NCBI GenBank assembly: GCA_029263615.1
Contig: JAJUFT010000002.1
Span: 1-64,000, forward strand
DNA length: 64,000 nucleotides
Reading direction: 5' to 3'
From: Alcaligenaceae bacterium
GTDB taxonomy: Bacteria > Pseudomonadota > Gammaproteobacteria > Burkholderiales > Burkholderiaceae_B
Shown here: piece by piece, positions 7,976 to 19,784 of the stretch
Numbering within the stretch: position 1 is the stretch's first letter
Layout of the letters: each line of letters begins with the position of its first letter
Translations under genes and position numbers: made by a program
The notes under the pieces: generated by a model
The model's input: the letters and a program-made list of their open reading frames with translations, nothing else
Databases searched by the model: none
What the model was told of the DNA's origin: nothing

Positions 7976-9708
7976 AACGCATCCCCTTCTTCAATAGTCC
8001 CGTGCTGGACCGGCAGATGCCCATGTGGCGGGCGAAGCTGGTCTTTCTGCTTCTGATGCTCGGCTTCACCGCCCTGTTTGCCAAGGCCCTTTATGTACAG
8101 GGCATGGATGACGAGTTTCTGCAGGCCCAGGGGGAACGACGCTACGAGCGCACCCTGGTGCTGCCGGCCACGCGCGGCAAGATCTTCGACCGGAGCGGCT
8201 CGGTGGTCCTGGCCTCCAGTGTGCCGGCCCGGGCGATCTGGGCCATCCCGGAAGACACCCGCTCGGCGACCCCGGAGCAACTGGCGGAACTGTCCCGCCT
8301 GCTGGAAATGGATGTTGCCGATCTCACGGCCCGGGTGGCCGATACCAGGCGGACCTTCGTCTACATCAAGCGGCAAGTCTCCCTGGATGTCGCCGAGAAG
8401 ATCCGCAAGCTCAACGTGCCGGGCTTCCATCAGCTGGGCGAAATGCGCCGCTTTTATCCGGAAGGCAGTCTGATGGCCCACGTCCTGGGCTTCACCAACA
8501 TTGAGGATGAGGGCATCGAAGGCGTGGAGCTGGCCTTCAACGAGGCCCTGTCCGGTCAGGCGGGTTCGCGCCGGGTGATCAAGGATCGACTCGGTCGCGT
8601 GATCGAAGACGTTCAGGCGGTGGTGCCACCGGTTGACGGCAAGGATCTGCATGTGTCCATCGACGCCGGCCTGCAGTACGACACATACATGGCGCTCAAG
8701 AAAGCCATGGAAGAACACAAGGCGAACGCCGCCGCGGGCATCGTTCTGGATGTGCAGACCGGCGAAGTGCTGGCGCTGGTGAATCTGCCGTCCTACGACC
8801 CCAATGACCGCGCTGATCGCAAGGGCGCCGCCCTGCGCAACCGGGCCATGGTCGATACCTTCGAGCCCGGTTCCACCATGAAGCCCTTCACGGTGGCACT
8901 GGCGTTGGATCGTCGCAAGATTACGCTGAATACCACCTTCAACACGGGCAACGGCCAGTACCGTTACCAGGGCCACACCATTTCCGATGTCAGCCGCAAT
9001 GGGGTGGTGAATGTGGCCGACATCGTGCGCCGTTCCAGCAATATCGGCATGGCCATGATCGCCGAGCGGCTCAGTGCCCAGGACATGTGGACCACCTTCA
9101 GCGAACTGGGTTTCGGGCGTGCGCCGGAAGCCAATTTCCCCGGCGTGGCGTCCGGCCGTCTGCGGCCCTGGGAGCGCTGGCGCCCCATTGAGCAGGCCAC
9201 CATGGCCTATGGCTACGGGCTGTCGGTTTCGCTGCTGCAGATGGCACAGGCCTATACCGTCTTCGCGCGCGATGGCGACATGGTGTCGCTGTCACTCCTG
9301 AAGCGGGAAGGCGCCGCCACCAGCAAGCAGGTCTTCAGCCCTCAGGTGGCGCGTCAGGTGCGCGAGATTCTCGAGGCCGCTGCAGGGCCGGACGGTGCCC
9401 GGCTGGCTCAGGTGAAGGGGTATCGGGTCGCGGGCAAAAGCGGCACGGCAAGAAAGATTGTGAATGGCAAATACAGCAAGACAGACTACCGCAGCTCCTT
9501 TGTGGGCTTCGCGCCGGTATCGAACCCCCGCATCGTGGTGGCCGTCACCATTGACGAACCACGCGGCGGTGCGTACTACGGCGGGCGCGTCGCGGCTCCT
9601 GTGTTTGCAGATGTGGTGGCCAGCAGCCTGCGGCGACTCGGTGTGCCGCCGGATGCGCCGATCGAATCGATGGTGGCCGTCGGACCAAATGGAGAAAGGG
9701 CACGATGA
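7972..9708 (+). CDS. ftsI: Peptidoglycan transpeptidase FtsI (PBP3)
   Basis: A 578-residue class B penicillin-binding protein that cross-links septal peptidoglycan. A single N-terminal membrane anchor (about residues 20-40) is followed by the pedestal domain with RGKIFDRSG, then the transpeptidase domain with the catalytic S301-T-M-K304 box (EPGSTMKPF), the SSN motif at 355-357 and KSGT at 489-492. The start is GTG at 7972, overlapping the ftsL stop, with GGAGG 8 nt before it; a longer in-frame opening from 7819 lies entirely inside ftsL and is not used. Length is close to E. coli FtsI. Confidence 0.95.
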   Translation: MKRIPFFNSPVLDRQMPMWRAKLVFLLLMLGFTALFAKALYVQGMDDEFLQAQGERRYERTLVLPATRGKIFDRSGSVVLASSVPARAIWAIPEDTRSATPEQLAELSRLLEMDVADLTARVADTRRTFVYIKRQVSLDVAEKIRKLNVPGFHQLGEMRRFYPEGSLMAHVLGFTNIEDEGIEGVELAFNEALSGQAGSRRVIKDRLGRVIEDVQAVVPPVDGKDLHVSIDAGLQYDTYMALKKAMEEHKANAAAGIVLDVQTGEVLALVNLPSYDPNDRADRKGAALRNRAMVDTFEPGSTMKPFTVALALDRRKITLNTTFNTGNGQYRYQGHTISDVSRNGVVNVADIVRRSSNIGMAMIAERLSAQDMWTTFSELGFGRAPEANFPGVASGRLRPWERWRPIEQATMAYGYGLSVSLLQMAQAYTVFARDGDMVSLSLLKREGAATSKQVFSPQVARQVREILEAAAGPDGARLAQVKGYRVAGKSGTARKIVNGKYSKTDYRSSFVGFAPVSNPRIVVAVTIDEPRGGAYYGGRVAAPVFADVVASSLRRLGVPPDAPIESMVAVGPNGERAR

Positions 9709-12491
9709 GGGCTCAAGAAATCGTCGAGTGGCTGCAAGGTCAGGTCAAGGGTCAGGCGCGACTGTGCCTGGATTCGCGTCAGATTCAGGCGGGAGATGTG
9801 TTCTTCGCCTGCCCCGGGATCGCCGGGGATGGGCGCGACTATATCGGCAACGCGGTGGCCGCCGGAGCGAGCGCCTTGGTGGTGCAGCAGCCGCTGCCCG
9901 AGGGGGTCCGGGCGGAAGGCCTTTCGGTGCCGGTACTTGAGGTGCCGAATCTCGGGGCTCTTCTGGGCGAAACGGCCCACCTCTGGTATGACCGCCCTTC
10001 GGAAGCGCTGTCCGTGGTGGCCATCACGGGCACCAACGGCAAGACCAGCGTTGTGCAGTGGGTCGCTGCGGCCCTGAACGCCGGCGATGTGCCCTGCGGC
10101 ACCATTGGCACACTGGGCGCCACCCTGCCGGATGGCACCAATCTGGGCGGGGATCTCACCACGCCGGATGTCCTCGCCATGCACGGGCTGATGGCCGCGA
10201 TGCGTGACGCCGGCGCCCAGGTGGTGGCGATCGAGGCCTCCTCGATCGGGGTGGTGCAGGGCCGCCTCGATGCCCTGCAGCTGGACATTGCCGGCTTCAC
10301 CAATCTCACCCACGATCACCTGGACTACCACGGCACCTTCGATGACTACCGGGCGGCGAAGTTCGCGTTGTTCGACTGGCCGGGTCTGCGGGCGTCGGTG
10401 GTCAACGCCGATGACGAGGCGGGGCGTCAGCTCATAGCCCGTCTGGCAGGGCGCACCCTGCTGTCGTATTCGCTGGAGAGCGGGACGGGCGCCGGCATTG
10501 TGGCCCAGGACATCCATGCGGGCACGCATGGTCTGATTTTCAACCTGTCGCGCGACGGCGCCAGTGCACAGGTGCTCACGCATCTGATCGGGCATCACAA
10601 TGTGTCCAACTTGCTGTTGGTGGCAGGGGTGCTTCAGGAGCTGGGCTGGTCGCTCTCGCGCACGGCCCGCATTCTGGCCGAACTGCGGCCGGTACCCGGG
10701 CGCCTGGAACTGGTCGGGGCCTTGGGCGCAAACGGCACGGGCCCCATGGTGGTGGTCGATTACGCCCACACTCCGGATGCGCTGGAGCGCGCCCTGTTTG
10801 CGCTGCGCGGTGTGGCCGAGGAGCGCGGCGGCCGGGTCGCCTGCGTGTTCGGTTGCGGCGGCAATCGCGACCGTGCGAAGCGTAGCCTCATGGGTGAAGT
10901 GGCCGACAGGCTGGCCGACACTGTGGTCGTGACGAGCGACAACCCGCGCGACGAAGACGCGTCCGAGATCGCGTCCCAGATTGTGGCGGGCATGAAGACC
11001 GCACCGCAGGTGGAACTTGATCGCGCCGTGGCCATTCTGGACACCATCTGGCGTGCCCGGCCCGCGGACGTTGTGCTGCTGGCCGGCAAGGGCCACGAGA
11101 CCTATCAGGAAGTGAAGGGCAAGCGCAGCCCCTTCGATGACCGCGAGTGGGGCCGCTTCGCCCTGACATGGCGCGGCCAGCATGCCATCGTCACCGACAC
11201 TCGCAGCCTGGAAGCGGACCAGGTATTCCTGGCACTGAGCGGTGAGCGTTTCGATGGTCATGACTACGTGCATCAGGCGGGAGAACGAGGCGCAGTGGCC
11301 GCGGTTGTGGCGCACCCGGTGGCGGATGCGGGCCTGCCGTTGTTCGTGCTCGGTGACACCCGACTGGCCTTGCGGCGCATTGCCACGGCCTGGCGCCGCC
11401 AGTTCAATCTGCCCCTCATCGCCGTCACCGGCAGCAATGGCAAGACCACGACCAAGGAGATGATTGCCTCCATCCTGCGCGCATGGCTGGGCGCGGAAGC
11501 CGTGGTCGCCACACGTGGCAACCTCAACAATGACATCGGGCTGCCCCTGAGCCTGCTGCGACTTGGTACCGCGCACCGGGCCTCGGTGTTCGAAATGGGC
11601 ATGAATCACCCGGGCGAGATCGCCCTGCTGGCAGAGATTGCCCGCCCGACCATCGCACTGGTGAACAATGCGCAGCGCGAACACCAGGAATTCATGCATA
11701 CGGTGGAAGCTGTCGCACGTGAGAACGGTTCGGTGCTGCTGGGTCTGGGCGCCTCGGGGGTGGCCGTGTACCCGGGCGACGAACCCTACGCCGATCTGTG
11801 GCGCGACATGGCGGGCGAAGCGCGCAGCCTCTGCTTCGGGTTTGGCTCGCACTTTCCGGTGCATGCGGAAGACATCCGCGTGGAACCCACCCACACCCGT
11901 TTCCGACTGGTGACGCCGGCGGGCCGTGCCATGGTGGACCTGCACATGCCGGGGGTGCACAACCTGCGCAATGCGATGGCGGCTGCGGCCTGCGCGGTCG
12001 CCGCGGGGGCGCCGATCGAAGCGGTGGTGCGCGGGCTGGAATCCTTCAATCCGGTGGCCGGACGGATGCAATTCCATACACTGCCGGACGGGCATCAGCT
12101 CATCGATGACAGTTACAATGCGAACCCTGACTCTGTGCGGGCCGCCATCGATGTTCTGGCCGGCCTGCCCGGTCGCCGCACCCTGGTGCTGGGCACCATG
12201 GGAGAAATCGGCGACAACAGTCCCGCCATGCATGCCGAAGTCGGCGCTTACGCTCGCGAGCGCGGCATCGACATGCTTTTCACTTTTGGCAGTGAAGCCG
12301 CCCACGCCGCGCGCGCGTTCGGGGACGGCGCATTGTCGTTCGTGGACATGCCCGGTCTGGTAGCTGCGTTGGCTGACCAACCGCCCGGTCATGTCCTGGT
12401 CAAAGGATCGCGCAGTACCCGAATGGAAAGAGTCATAGAAGCAATCGTCCCGGCCCGCAACGGTCAATCGGGGGGGCATCATGCTGCTTGA
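9705..12491 (+). CDS. murE-murF: Fused MurE-MurF: UDP-MurNAc-tripeptide synthetase and tripeptide--D-Ala-D-Ala ligase
   Basis: One 928-residue open frame encodes two consecutive cytosolic ligases. Residues 1 to about 480 are MurE: P-loop ITGTNGKTS (GTNGKT at 109-114), [11 protein letters not shown], and DNPR at 412-415, the motif linked to meso-diaminopimelate as added amino acid. Residues from about 490 on are Mur[22 protein letters not shown]-loop [12 protein letters not shown]-type (GSNGKT at 576-581), DSYNANPDS. The first 20 or so residues of a free MurF are missing at the junction. Together they add DAP and D-Ala-D-Ala to UDP-MurNAc-dipeptide. Start overlaps ftsI (ATGA). No frame change or internal stop occurs, so the fusion is real. 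It is known in Bordetella. Confidence 0.94.
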   Translation: MRAQEIVEWLQGQVKGQARLCLDSRQIQAGDVFFACPGIAGDGRDYIGNAVAAGASALVVQQPLPEGVRAEGLSVPVLEVPNLGALLGETAHLWYDRPSEALSVVAITGTNGKTSVVQWVAAALNAGDVPCGTIGTLGATLPDGTNLGGDLTTPDVLAMHGLMAAMRDAGAQVVAIEASSIGVVQGRLDALQLDIAGFTNLTHDHLDYHGTFDDYRAAKFALFDWPGLRASVVNADDEAGRQLIARLAGRTLLSYSLESGTGAGIVAQDIHAGTHGLIFNLSRDGASAQVLTHLIGHHNVSNLLLVAGVLQELGWSLSRTARILAELRPVPGRLELVGALGANGTGPMVVVDYAHTPDALERALFALRGVAEERGGRVACVFGCGGNRDRAKRSLMGEVADRLADTVVVTSDNPRDEDASEIASQIVAGMKTAPQVELDRAVAILDTIWRARPADVVLLAGKGHETYQEVKGKRSPFDDREWGRFALTWRGQHAIVTDTRSLEADQVFLALSGERFDGHDYVHQAGERGAVAAVVAHPVADAGLPLFVLGDTRLALRRIATAWRRQFNLPLIAVTGSNGKTTTKEMIASILRAWLGAEAVVATRGNLNNDIGLPLSLLRLGTAHRASVFEMGMNHPGEIALLAEIARPTIALVNNAQREHQEFMHTVEAVARENGSVLLGLGASGVAVYPGDEPYADLWRDMAGEARSLCFGFGSHFPVHAEDIRVEPTHTRFRLVTPAGRAMVDLHMPGVHNLRNAMAAAACAVAAGAPIEAVVRGLESFNPVAGRMQFHTLPDGHQLIDDSYNANPDSVRAAIDVLAGLPGRRTLVLGTMGEIGDNSPAMHAEVGAYARERGIDMLFTFGSEAAHAARAFGDGALSFVDMPGLVAALADQPPGHVLVKGSRSTRMERVIEAIVPARNGQSGGHHAA

Positions 12492-13653
12492 GCTGGCCCG
12501 CTGGCTCTCCGATGAGCATTTCAGAGCCTTTGGCGTCATTGAATACATCACCTTGCGTGCCGTGCTGGCCTGCGGCACCGCGCTGCTGATCGGTTTGCTG
12601 GCCGGTCCCTGGGTGATTCGCCGTCTCACCGAGCTGAAGATCGGGCAGGCCGTGCGTTCCTACGGCCCGCAAAGCCACCTGCAGAAAACCGGCACGCCCA
12701 CCATGGGCGGCGCGCTCATCCTGATCTCGATCGGGGTGGCCACCCTGCTCTGGGCTGACTGGACCAACCGCTTCGTCTGGGTGGTACTGCTGGTCACCTT
12801 CGGCTTTGGCTGGATCGGTTGGGCCGACGATTACAAGAAAGTCGTGAATCGCGACCCGGAAGGCATGTCCTCGCGTCGCAAGTTCTGCTACCAGGCCGTG
12901 ATCGGTCTGGTGGCCTCGGTTTACCTCTCGTTTGCCGTGGCCGCGCCCGACAACGCCGAACTCTGGCCGTTGTTTCGGGACTGGGTGATGAGCGGTTTCA
13001 CCATGCCCCTGCCGAATCGCACGGACCTGATCGTGCCATTCTTCAAGTCGGTCAGCTACCCGCTGGGGGTCTTCGGCTTTGCCGCCCTGACCTGGCTGGT
13101 CATCGTGGGTTCGAGCAATGCCGTGAACCTGACGGACGGTCTGGATGGGCTGGCCATCATGCCGACCGTGATGGTCGGCAGTGCGCTGGGCATCTTCGCC
13201 TATGTGGTCGGTCGCGTCGATTACTCGAAATATCTGCTGTTTCCCTACATTCCAGGGGCGGCCGAACTGATGGTCCTGTGCGCGGCGATCGCGGGGGCCG
13301 GGTTGGCCTTCCTGTGGTTCAACGCCTATCCGGCCCAGGTCTTCATGGGCGATGTGGGCGCGCTGGCCCTGGGCGGCGCGCTGGGCACCATTGCCGTCAT
13401 CGTCCGGCAGGAAATCGTGCTGTTCATCATGGGCGGGGTCTTCGTGGTGGAAACGCTGTCGGTGATGCTGCAGGTCACCTGGTTCAAGTACACGAAGAAA
13501 CGGTACGGCGAAGGGCGGCGCATCTTCAGGATGGCGCCGCTGCATCACCATTTTGAGGTCACGGGCTGGAAGGAAACCCAGGTCGTGGTGCGTTTCTGGA
13601 TCATCACCATGATGCTGGTGCTGGTCGGTCTGGCGACGTTGAAGCTGCGATGA
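12481..13653 (+). CDS. mraY: Phospho-MurNAc-pentapeptide translocase MraY
   Basis: A 390-residue polytopic membrane enzyme with about ten hydrophobic helices that moves phospho-MurNAc-pentapeptide to undecaprenyl phosphate, making lipid I. Signature segments are [37 protein letters not shown] and [15 protein letters not shown], with the C-terminal PLHHHFE histidine motif. It begins 11 nt inside the end of murF. Confidence 0.97.
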   Translation: MLLELARWLSDEHFRAFGVIEYITLRAVLACGTALLIGLLAGPWVIRRLTELKIGQAVRSYGPQSHLQKTGTPTMGGALILISIGVATLLWADWTNRFVWVVLLVTFGFGWIGWADDYKKVVNRDPEGMSSRRKFCYQAVIGLVASVYLSFAVAAPDNAELWPLFRDWVMSGFTMPLPNRTDLIVPFFKSVSYPLGVFGFAALTWLVIVGSSNAVNLTDGLDGLAIMPTVMVGSALGIFAYVVGRVDYSKYLLFPYIPGAAELMVLCAAIAGAGLAFLWFNAYPAQVFMGDVGALALGGALGTIAVIVRQEIVLFIMGGVFVVETLSVMLQVTWFKYTKKRYGEGRRIFRMAPLHHHFEVTGWKETQVVVRFWIITMMLVLVGLATLKLR

Positions 13654-15173
13654 ATACGACTCCGTTCCCCTCTCTGCAGCAAACGGGTCTGACCCTGATC
13701 CTGGGGTTGGGAGAGACCGGTCTGGCCGCCACTCGCTGGTGCCTGCGCAACGGCGTGTCACTGCGCGTGGCCGACACGCGTGAGGCGCCTGCCGGTCTGG
13801 AAGCGCTCCGGGCCGAGATGGGCAGCCAGGCGGACATTCGCGTGGGCGACGCGGCGTTGGACGCTGCCACCCTCGCCGGGGTGACGCGCATTGTCATCAG
13901 CCCGGGGCTTTGCCCCACCGATGCGCCGCTGGCGGGCTTCCTGCAGCAAGCACGCGGGCAGGGCGCCGAGATCCTCGGTGAAATCGAATTGTTTGCCCTG
14001 GCCCTAGCCGACCTCGCTGCCGAGGGATACCGGCCCAAGGTGGTGGCCGTGACCGGGACCAATGGCAAGACCACCGTGACGGCCATGGCTCGCCGGCTGG
14101 CGGAAGCGGCCGGCTTCACGGCGGTGGCGGCCGGCAACATCAGCCCGCCGGCCCTCACGGCGCTGATGAGTGCCGTTGACCAGAAGGCGCTGCCGGATGT
14201 CTGGGTGCTGGAGCTCTCCAGCTTCCAGCTCGAGAGTACCTTCAGTCTGAGGCCGGATGCCTCGGTGGTGCTCAACGTCACGCAGGATCATCTTGACTGG
14301 CATGGCTCCATGCAGGCCTATGCCGGGGCCAAGGCGCGCCTGCTTGCGGCGGCGAACATCGCCATCGTGAACCGGGATGACCCGCTGGTCCTCGACATGG
14401 TGGACAGCCTGGCTTCGCCGCGTGTGCGCAGCTTCGGGCGAGGCCTGCCGGAATATGCGGGTGATGTCGGCCTGGAAGACAGCGGCGGCATCGAATGGCT
14501 CTGCGCCGTAGCGCTACCGGAGGAAGCGTCCGAAACCGGCGCGGCTCGTCGCAAGAACAAGGAAGCGCCTCAGCGTCACACGGGCACCGCTCAGCGGCTC
14601 ATGCCGGTCGATGCCCTGCGACTGCGCGGTCGTCACAATGCCTTGAACGCGCTGGCGGCCCTGACCCTGGTGCAGAGCATCGGTGGCGCTCTGGCGCCCA
14701 TGCTGCATGCCCTGCGCGAATATCAGGGCGAACCCCATCGCTGCCAGTTTCTGCGGAGCGTGGGCGGTGTGGACTTCGTCAATGACAGCAAGGGCACCAA
14801 CGTCGGGGCCACGGTGGCTGCGCTCGAGGGGATGGGGCGGCCGGTGGTGTTGATCGCCGGCGGTCTGGGCAAAGGCCAGGACTTCACGCCCCTGGCCCAG
14901 GCTATCGAACTGCACGCCAAAGCCGTCGTGCTCATCGGCAAGGATGCCCCCTTGATCCGCGCCGCGCTGGGGCAGACGGCACTGGCGCTGCGCGATGCGG
15001 ACTCCATGGAAGCGGCGGTGAATGCCGCCATGGATCTGGCCGTCCCGGGCGATGTCGTGCTGCTGTCGCCGGCTTGCGCCAGCATGGACATGTTCCAGAA
15101 TTACGGGCAGCGCGGTCACCGCTTTGCCGAGGCGGTGGACGAACTCGCACTTGACCGGGGGGACGTGGCATGA
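13650..15173 (+). CDS. murD: UDP-N-acetylmuramoylalanine--D-glutamate ligase MurD
   Basis: A 507-residue cytosolic ATP-dependent ligase adding D-Glu to UDP-MurNAc-L-Ala. The N-terminal Rossmann domain has [12 protein letters not shown]; the ATPase domain has [13 protein letters not shown] and [13 protein letters not shown]; the C-terminal domain has [12 protein letters not shown] and [12 protein letters not shown]. It is about 70 residues longer than E. coli MurD, partly through a polar insert near residues 290-320 containing [13 protein letters not shown]. The start overlaps the mraY stop by 4 nt. Confidence 0.95.
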   Translation: MNTTPFPSLQQTGLTLILGLGETGLAATRWCLRNGVSLRVADTREAPAGLEALRAEMGSQADIRVGDAALDAATLAGVTRIVISPGLCPTDAPLAGFLQQARGQGAEILGEIELFALALADLAAEGYRPKVVAVTGTNGKTTVTAMARRLAEAAGFTAVAAGNISPPALTALMSAVDQKALPDVWVLELSSFQLESTFSLRPDASVVLNVTQDHLDWHGSMQAYAGAKARLLAAANIAIVNRDDPLVLDMVDSLASPRVRSFGRGLPEYAGDVGLEDSGGIEWLCAVALPEEASETGAARRKNKEAPQRHTGTAQRLMPVDALRLRGRHNALNALAALTLVQSIGGALAPMLHALREYQGEPHRCQFLRSVGGVDFVNDSKGTNVGATVAALEGMGRPVVLIAGGLGKGQDFTPLAQAIELHAKAVVLIGKDAPLIRAALGQTALALRDADSMEAAVNAAMDLAVPGDVVLLSPACASMDMFQNYGQRGHRFAEAVDELALDRGDVA

Positions 15174-16360
15174 GCCTGTTCTCCAGTCTCGGTGGTGCAG
15201 GCAGTGTCAGGGCAGGGCGCACCGGCATGCCCCTGTTCGACGGCACGCTCATCGTGGTCTGCATCTCGCTGGTGCTGTTCGGCCTGCTGATGGTGTATTC
15301 CGCCTCCATCGCGCTGGCCGACGGGCCCCGCTATGAAGCCTATGGGCGCTACTATTTCGTGATCCGTCACGGGATCTTCATTGCCATCGGCCTGGTGACC
15401 GGGCTGATTGCACTGACCGTGCCCATGAAGGTCTGGGAACAGCTGGCCATGCCGCTCTTCCTGTTCTGCGTGCTGCTGCTGATCGTCGTGCTCATTCCCG
15501 GGATCGGCCGCGAAGTGAATGGGGCGCGGCGCTGGCTGCCGCTGGGCATCGTCAATTTCCAGCCCTCCGAGCTCATGAAAGTGGCCGTGGTGCTGTTCGC
15601 GGCCAATTACACGGTGCGCAAGCAGCAGCACATGCACAGCTTCTTCCGCGGGTTTGTGCCCATGTGTTGCGCCCTGGCGGTCGTGGGCATTCTTCTGCTG
15701 CTCGAGCCCGACCTGGGCGCCTTCATGGTGATTGTGGCGATCGCCATCGGTCTGCTGTTCATCGGCGGGATCAACGGCAAGCTCTTCACCCTGCTGCTCG
15801 GCAGCCTGGTGGCCAGCTTCCTTGCCCTGATCTGGCTGTCACCCTGGCGGCGCGAACGTCTGTTCGTCTATCTGGATCCGTGGAACCCGGAAAATGCCTA
15901 TGGCAGCGCCTATCAGCTTTCCCATTCCCTGATTGCGCTGGGGCGTGGCGAGTGGTTTGGCGTGGGCCTGGGGTCGAGCGTCGAAAAACTGCACTATCTG
16001 CCTGAAGCGCATACCGACTTCATCGTCGCCGTGATCGGCGAGGAGCTTGGATTCGTCGGCGTCGCCACCTTGATCTTCGCGTTCGCCTTCGTCGTGTGGC
16101 GCGGGTTCGAAATCGGCCGGCAGGCCATTGCCATGGACCGCACCTTCAGTGGCCTGGTGGCGCAAGGCGTCGCCCTGTGGGTTGGGGTGCAGACCTTCAT
16201 CAATATTGGCGTGTGCATCGGCCTGCTGCCCACCAAGGGCCTGACGCTGCCGATGGTCAGCTATGGCGGGACGGGCATTGTCATGAACATCGCCGCGGTC
16301 GCTCTCATGCTGAGAGTGGATCACGAGAACCGCAATCTGATGAGGGGGAAGCGCACATGA
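15170..16360 (+). CDS. ftsW: Septal peptidoglycan polymerase FtsW
   Basis: A 396-residue SEDS-family membrane protein with about ten helices, the glycosyltransferase partner of FtsI. The motifs [68 protein letters not shown] and MVSYGGTGI are all typical. It overlaps murD and murG by 4 nt each. Confidence 0.96.
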   Translation: MSLFSSLGGAGSVRAGRTGMPLFDGTLIVVCISLVLFGLLMVYSASIALADGPRYEAYGRYYFVIRHGIFIAIGLVTGLIALTVPMKVWEQLAMPLFLFCVLLLIVVLIPGIGREVNGARRWLPLGIVNFQPSELMKVAVVLFAANYTVRKQQHMHSFFRGFVPMCCALAVVGILLLLEPDLGAFMVIVAIAIGLLFIGGINGKLFTLLLGSLVASFLALIWLSPWRRERLFVYLDPWNPENAYGSAYQLSHSLIALGRGEWFGVGLGSSVEKLHYLPEAHTDFIVAVIGEELGFVGVATLIFAFAFVVWRGFEIGRQAIAMDRTFSGLVAQGVALWVGVQTFINIGVCIGLLPTKGLTLPMVSYGGTGIVMNIAAVALMLRVDHENRNLMRGKRT

Positions 16361-17430
16361 GCACGCGGACCCTGATCGTGATGGCGGGCGGCACCGGAGG
16401 CCACATCATGCCCGGTCTGGCCGTCGCCCATGAAATGAAGGCCCGTGGCTGGCGCGTGCTATGGCTGGGTAACCCGGGGCGGATGGAAGGGCGGCTGGTG
16501 CCGGAGCACGGTTTCGAGATGCTGCCCCTGAGTTTTTCCGGCGTGCGCGGCAAGGGGCTGGCGGCGTTGGTGAAGCTGCCCTTCACGCTGGCGGCGGCCT
16601 GCCTGCAGGCGCGCAAGGCGCTTGCTCAGGCCCGGCCCGACGTGGTGCTGGGCATGGGTGGCTATGTGGCTTTCCCGGGCGGCCTGATGGCGCGCCTGGC
16701 GGGGATTCCGCTGGTGGTGCATGAGCAGAATGCCGTGGCAGGGACGGCCAATCGCTGGCTGGCGCGCGTGGCGCGCAAGGTGCTCGCGGGTTTCCCCGGC
16801 GCGCTCCACGGCGCGCTGATGGTTGGCAACCCTGTGCGGGAAAATTTCCGAACCCTCGCCCCCACCACCGAGCGCTATGCAGGTCGCCAGGGTCCGCTGC
16901 GACTGCTGGTCGTGGGCGGCAGCCTGGGTGCAGCGATGCTCAACGAAGTGGTGCCCCAGGCGGTGGCGCGCATGGCACCCGAGGAGCGGCCCATCGTCAC
17001 CCACCAGGCGGGCGAACAGCATATTGAATCCCTGAGGAAGCGCTACCACGAGAGCGGAGTGGAGGCTGAATGCGTGCCCTTCATCGCCGACATGGCGCAA
17101 GCCATGGGGCAGGCGGACCTCGTGGTGTGCCGCGCCGGCGCCATGACGGTGGCCGAAGTCGCGGCAGCGGGTGTGGCGGCGCTCTTCATTCCGCTGCCCC
17201 ACGCAATTGATGATCACCAGACCGCCAATGCACGCTACCTGTCAGACTGCAAAGGCGCATGGCTGCAGCCGCAGCGCGAATTTTCTGCCGAATGGCTGTC
17301 GGACTGGCTGCGCCGACAGACCCGGGAAGGATTGGCCGAAGTCGCCCGTCATGCACACGAACATGCCTGCCTGTCGGCGACGCAGATGATTGCCGATGTA
17401 TGTGAACAGGCAGCAAGGAGGGCGGCATGA
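16357..17430 (+). CDS. murG: UDP-GlcNAc:lipid I GlcNAc transferase MurG
   Basis: A 357-residue GT-B glycosyltransferase on the inner membrane face that converts lipid I to lipid [19 protein letters not shown] (Gly-rich loop at residues 11-16), [38 protein letters not shown] and [15 protein letters not shown] are the family landmarks. The ATG at 16357 overlaps the ftsW stop; a longer open frame from 16096 is inside ftsW and rejected. In Bordetella pertussis MurG is reported to scaffold Mur ligases, including the fused MurE-MurF; the same partners are present here. Confidence 0.96.
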   Translation: MSTRTLIVMAGGTGGHIMPGLAVAHEMKARGWRVLWLGNPGRMEGRLVPEHGFEMLPLSFSGVRGKGLAALVKLPFTLAAACLQARKALAQARPDVVLGMGGYVAFPGGLMARLAGIPLVVHEQNAVAGTANRWLARVARKVLAGFPGALHGALMVGNPVRENFRTLAPTTERYAGRQGPLRLLVVGGSLGAAMLNEVVPQAVARMAPEERPIVTHQAGEQHIESLRKRYHESGVEAECVPFIADMAQAMGQADLVVCRAGAMTVAEVAAAGVAALFIPLPHAIDDHQTANARYLSDCKGAWLQPQREFSAEWLSDWLRRQTREGLAEVARHAHEHACLSATQMIADVCEQAARRAA

Positions 17431-18833
17431 AGCACCGCATTCAGAGCATCCATTTCGTTGGCATCGGCGGCTCGGGCATGAGCGGTATTGCCGAGGTCCT
17501 GCTGAATCTGGGCTATGCCATCAGCGGTTCCGACATTCAGGAATCCGCGGTGACGCGTCGTCTGGAGAGGCTGGGAGCACGGGTGCATATCGGACATGGG
17601 GCCGAGAACGTGAAGGGGGTCGGTGCCATCGTCGTGTCCACGGCGGTGCGTGCGGACAACCCCGAAGTGTTGGCAGCGCGGGCCGCCCGCATTCCGGTGG
17701 TGCCGCGTGCCCTGATGCTGGCGGAGCTGATGCGACTGAAGCGCGGCATTGCGGTGGCCGGCACGCATGGCAAGACCACCACCACCAGCCTGGTTGCCAG
17801 TGTGCTGGCGGCGGGCGATCTCGACCCGACCTTCGTGATCGGCGGACGTCTCAATTCCGCAGGCGCCAATGCGCGGCTGGGGCAGGGCGAGTTCATCGTC
17901 GTCGAGGCGGACGAGTCGGATGCCTCCTTCCTGAACCTGCTGCCCGTGATGGCCATCATCACCAATATCGACGTCGATCACATGGACACCTACGGGCACG
18001 ATGTGGCGCGTCTCAAAAGCGCTTTTGTCGAATTCACGCAGCGGCTGCCTTTCTACGGTTCTGCCATCCTGTGCAACGACGATCCGAACGTGAGGGAAAT
18101 CATTCCCTTTGTGTCGCGCCCCGTCACCACCTACGCCATCGATACCGAGGCGCAGGTCATGGCGCGCAATCTGCGAGCGGAAGAGACGCACATGCTCTTC
18201 GACGTGGTGCGTCATGGGGCCGCCGGTGAGCTGCCGCCCCTGTCGGTTCGACTCAACCTGCCCGGCCGTCACAACGTGCTCAATGCCCTGGCTGCCATCG
18301 CGGTGGCAACCGAGCTGGGCGTTCCCGACGAAAAAATTGCCGCGGCCCTCGAGACTTTCAAGGGGGTGGGACGCCGATTCAGCATCGTGGGCGATTTCGA
18401 CGTGCCGCAGCGCAATGGCGGCGGCCGCTACACGGTGGTGGACGATTATGGTCACCACCCGAATGAAATGGCGGCCACGCTGGAGGCGGCGCGCGGCGCC
18501 TGGCCCGATCGGCGCATCGTGCTGGTGTTTCAACCGCACCGCTATACGCGCACGCGCGATTGCTTCGAGGATTTTGTGAAAGTCATTGGCGGCGCCGATG
18601 CCGTGCTGTTGACCGAGGTATATGCCGCGGGCGAGCAGCCGCTGGTCGCTGCAGACGGCCGCGCCCTGGCCCGTGCGTTGCGCGTGGCGGGCAAGGTCGA
18701 ACCGGTGTTTGTGGAAGACGTCGCGGACGTGCCCCAGGCCATCCACGATTTCGTGCGAGATGGAGATGTCGTGCTCGTGATGGGGGCGGGTTCCATCAGT
18801 CGCGTGCCGGGTCAGTTGGGAGAAATGCAATGA
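17427..18833 (+). CDS. murC: UDP-N-acetylmuramate--L-alanine ligase MurC
   Basis: A 468-residue cytosolic ligase adding L-Ala to UDP-MurNAc. [14 protein letters not shown] is the N-terminal Rossmann loop, [10 protein letters not shown] (from residue 112) the P-loop, [12 protein letters not shown] and [11 protein letters not shown] lie in the ATPase domain, and [11 protein letters not shown] and FQPHRYTRT in the C-terminal domain. Four-base overlaps join it to murG and ddl. Confidence 0.97.
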   Translation: MKHRIQSIHFVGIGGSGMSGIAEVLLNLGYAISGSDIQESAVTRRLERLGARVHIGHGAENVKGVGAIVVSTAVRADNPEVLAARAARIPVVPRALMLAELMRLKRGIAVAGTHGKTTTTSLVASVLAAGDLDPTFVIGGRLNSAGANARLGQGEFIVVEADESDASFLNLLPVMAIITNIDVDHMDTYGHDVARLKSAFVEFTQRLPFYGSAILCNDDPNVREIIPFVSRPVTTYAIDTEAQVMARNLRAEETHMLFDVVRHGAAGELPPLSVRLNLPGRHNVLNALAAIAVATELGVPDEKIAAALETFKGVGRRFSIVGDFDVPQRNGGGRYTVVDDYGHHPNEMAATLEAARGAWPDRRIVLVFQPHRYTRTRDCFEDFVKVIGGADAVLLTEVYAAGEQPLVAADGRALARALRVAGKVEPVFVEDVADVPQAIHDFVRDGDVVLVMGAGSISRVPGQLGEMQ

Positions 18834-19783
18834 ACGGGGATTTTGGCCGCGTCGGCGTGCTCTATGGCGGGCATTCGGCCGAGCGGGAGGTGTCGCTGAT
18901 GTCGGGAGAAGGGGTGTGTGCGGCCCTGCGCGAGCAGGGTGTGGACACCCACCTGTTCGACACCGGCCGTCAGTCGCTCACGGAACTGGCGCAAGCTGGC
19001 TTTGACCGCGTGTTCATTGCCCTGCACGGCCGCTACGGCGAGGACGGCACCATTCAGGGGGCGCTCGAGCTACTCGGCATCCCCTACACGGGTAGCGGTC
19101 CAATGGCCTCCAGTCTGTCCATGGACAAGATCATGACCAAGCGCGTGTGGCTGCAGCATGGACTGCCCACGCCCGGCTTCGTGGTGCTGAGCGCGCTCGA
19201 AGACCTACCCAAGGCAGCGCCACTGGGCTGGCCGCTGATGATCAAGCCGCCGCATGAGGGCTCGACCCTGGGCATCACGCGGGTGGGTGAAGCGTCGGAA
19301 CTCAAGGCGGCCTATGAGCTGGCGGCCGGTTTTGACGAGGACGTGCTGGCCGAACAGTTCATCAAGGGGCGCGAACTGACAGTGCCCGTGCTGGGCAAGG
19401 GAGCAGACGCCCATGCCCTGCCGATCGTGGAGATCGTCGCGCCGGGCGGCAACTACGACTACGAACACAAGTACGTTTCCGACGCGACACAGTATTTCTG
19501 CCCGGCCGATCTCGATGCCTCCTTGACCGATCACATTCAGCGGCTGGCCGAGAAGGCTTACCGTGCCCTGGGCTGCGAAGGTTGGGGCCGCGCCGATTTC
19601 ATGCTGGACAGGGAAGGCAAGGCCTGGCTGCTGGAAATGAACACGTCGCCGGGCATGACCAGTCATTCCCTGGTGCCCATGAGCGCGCGTGCAGCCGGCA
19701 TGAGTTATGGCGAACTGTGCGTGGCCATTCTTGCCACGGCCTCGTGCAAGGTGCGCGGCATCCGTCGGAGCGAGGACTGCTGA
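18830..19783 (+). CDS. ddl: D-alanine--D-alanine ligase
   Basis: A 317-residue ATP-grasp enzyme that makes the D-Ala-D-Ala used by MurF. Motifs are [17 protein letters not shown] at the N-terminus, [41 protein letters not shown] and [16 protein letters not shown]. The ATG at 18830 overlaps the murC stop by 4 nt; a longer frame starting at 18560 lies within murC. The protein is of the DdlB type encoded in dcw clusters. Confidence 0.96.
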   Translation: MNGDFGRVGVLYGGHSAEREVSLMSGEGVCAALREQGVDTHLFDTGRQSLTELAQAGFDRVFIALHGRYGEDGTIQGALELLGIPYTGSGPMASSLSMDKIMTKRVWLQHGLPTPGFVVLSALEDLPKAAPLGWPLMIKPPHEGSTLGITRVGEASELKAAYELAAGFDEDVLAEQFIKGRELTVPVLGKGADAHALPIVEIVAPGGNYDYEHKYVSDATQYFCPADLDASLTDHIQRLAEKAYRALGCEGWGRADFMLDREGKAWLLEMNTSPGMTSHSLVPMSARAAGMSYGELCVAILATASCKVRGIRRSEDC

Positions 19784-19784
19784 C

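Noticed and set aside
9576-12629. A minus-strand open frame of over 1000 codons opposite murE-murF
   Set aside because: It mirrors the codon bias of the plus-strand gene, is rich in Arg, His, Gly and Gln with no known motif, and the plus strand encodes two complete ligases.
17349-18830. A 490-codon minus-strand open frame opposite murC
   Set aside because: Exactly antiparallel to MurC, His-rich composition, no domain recognised.
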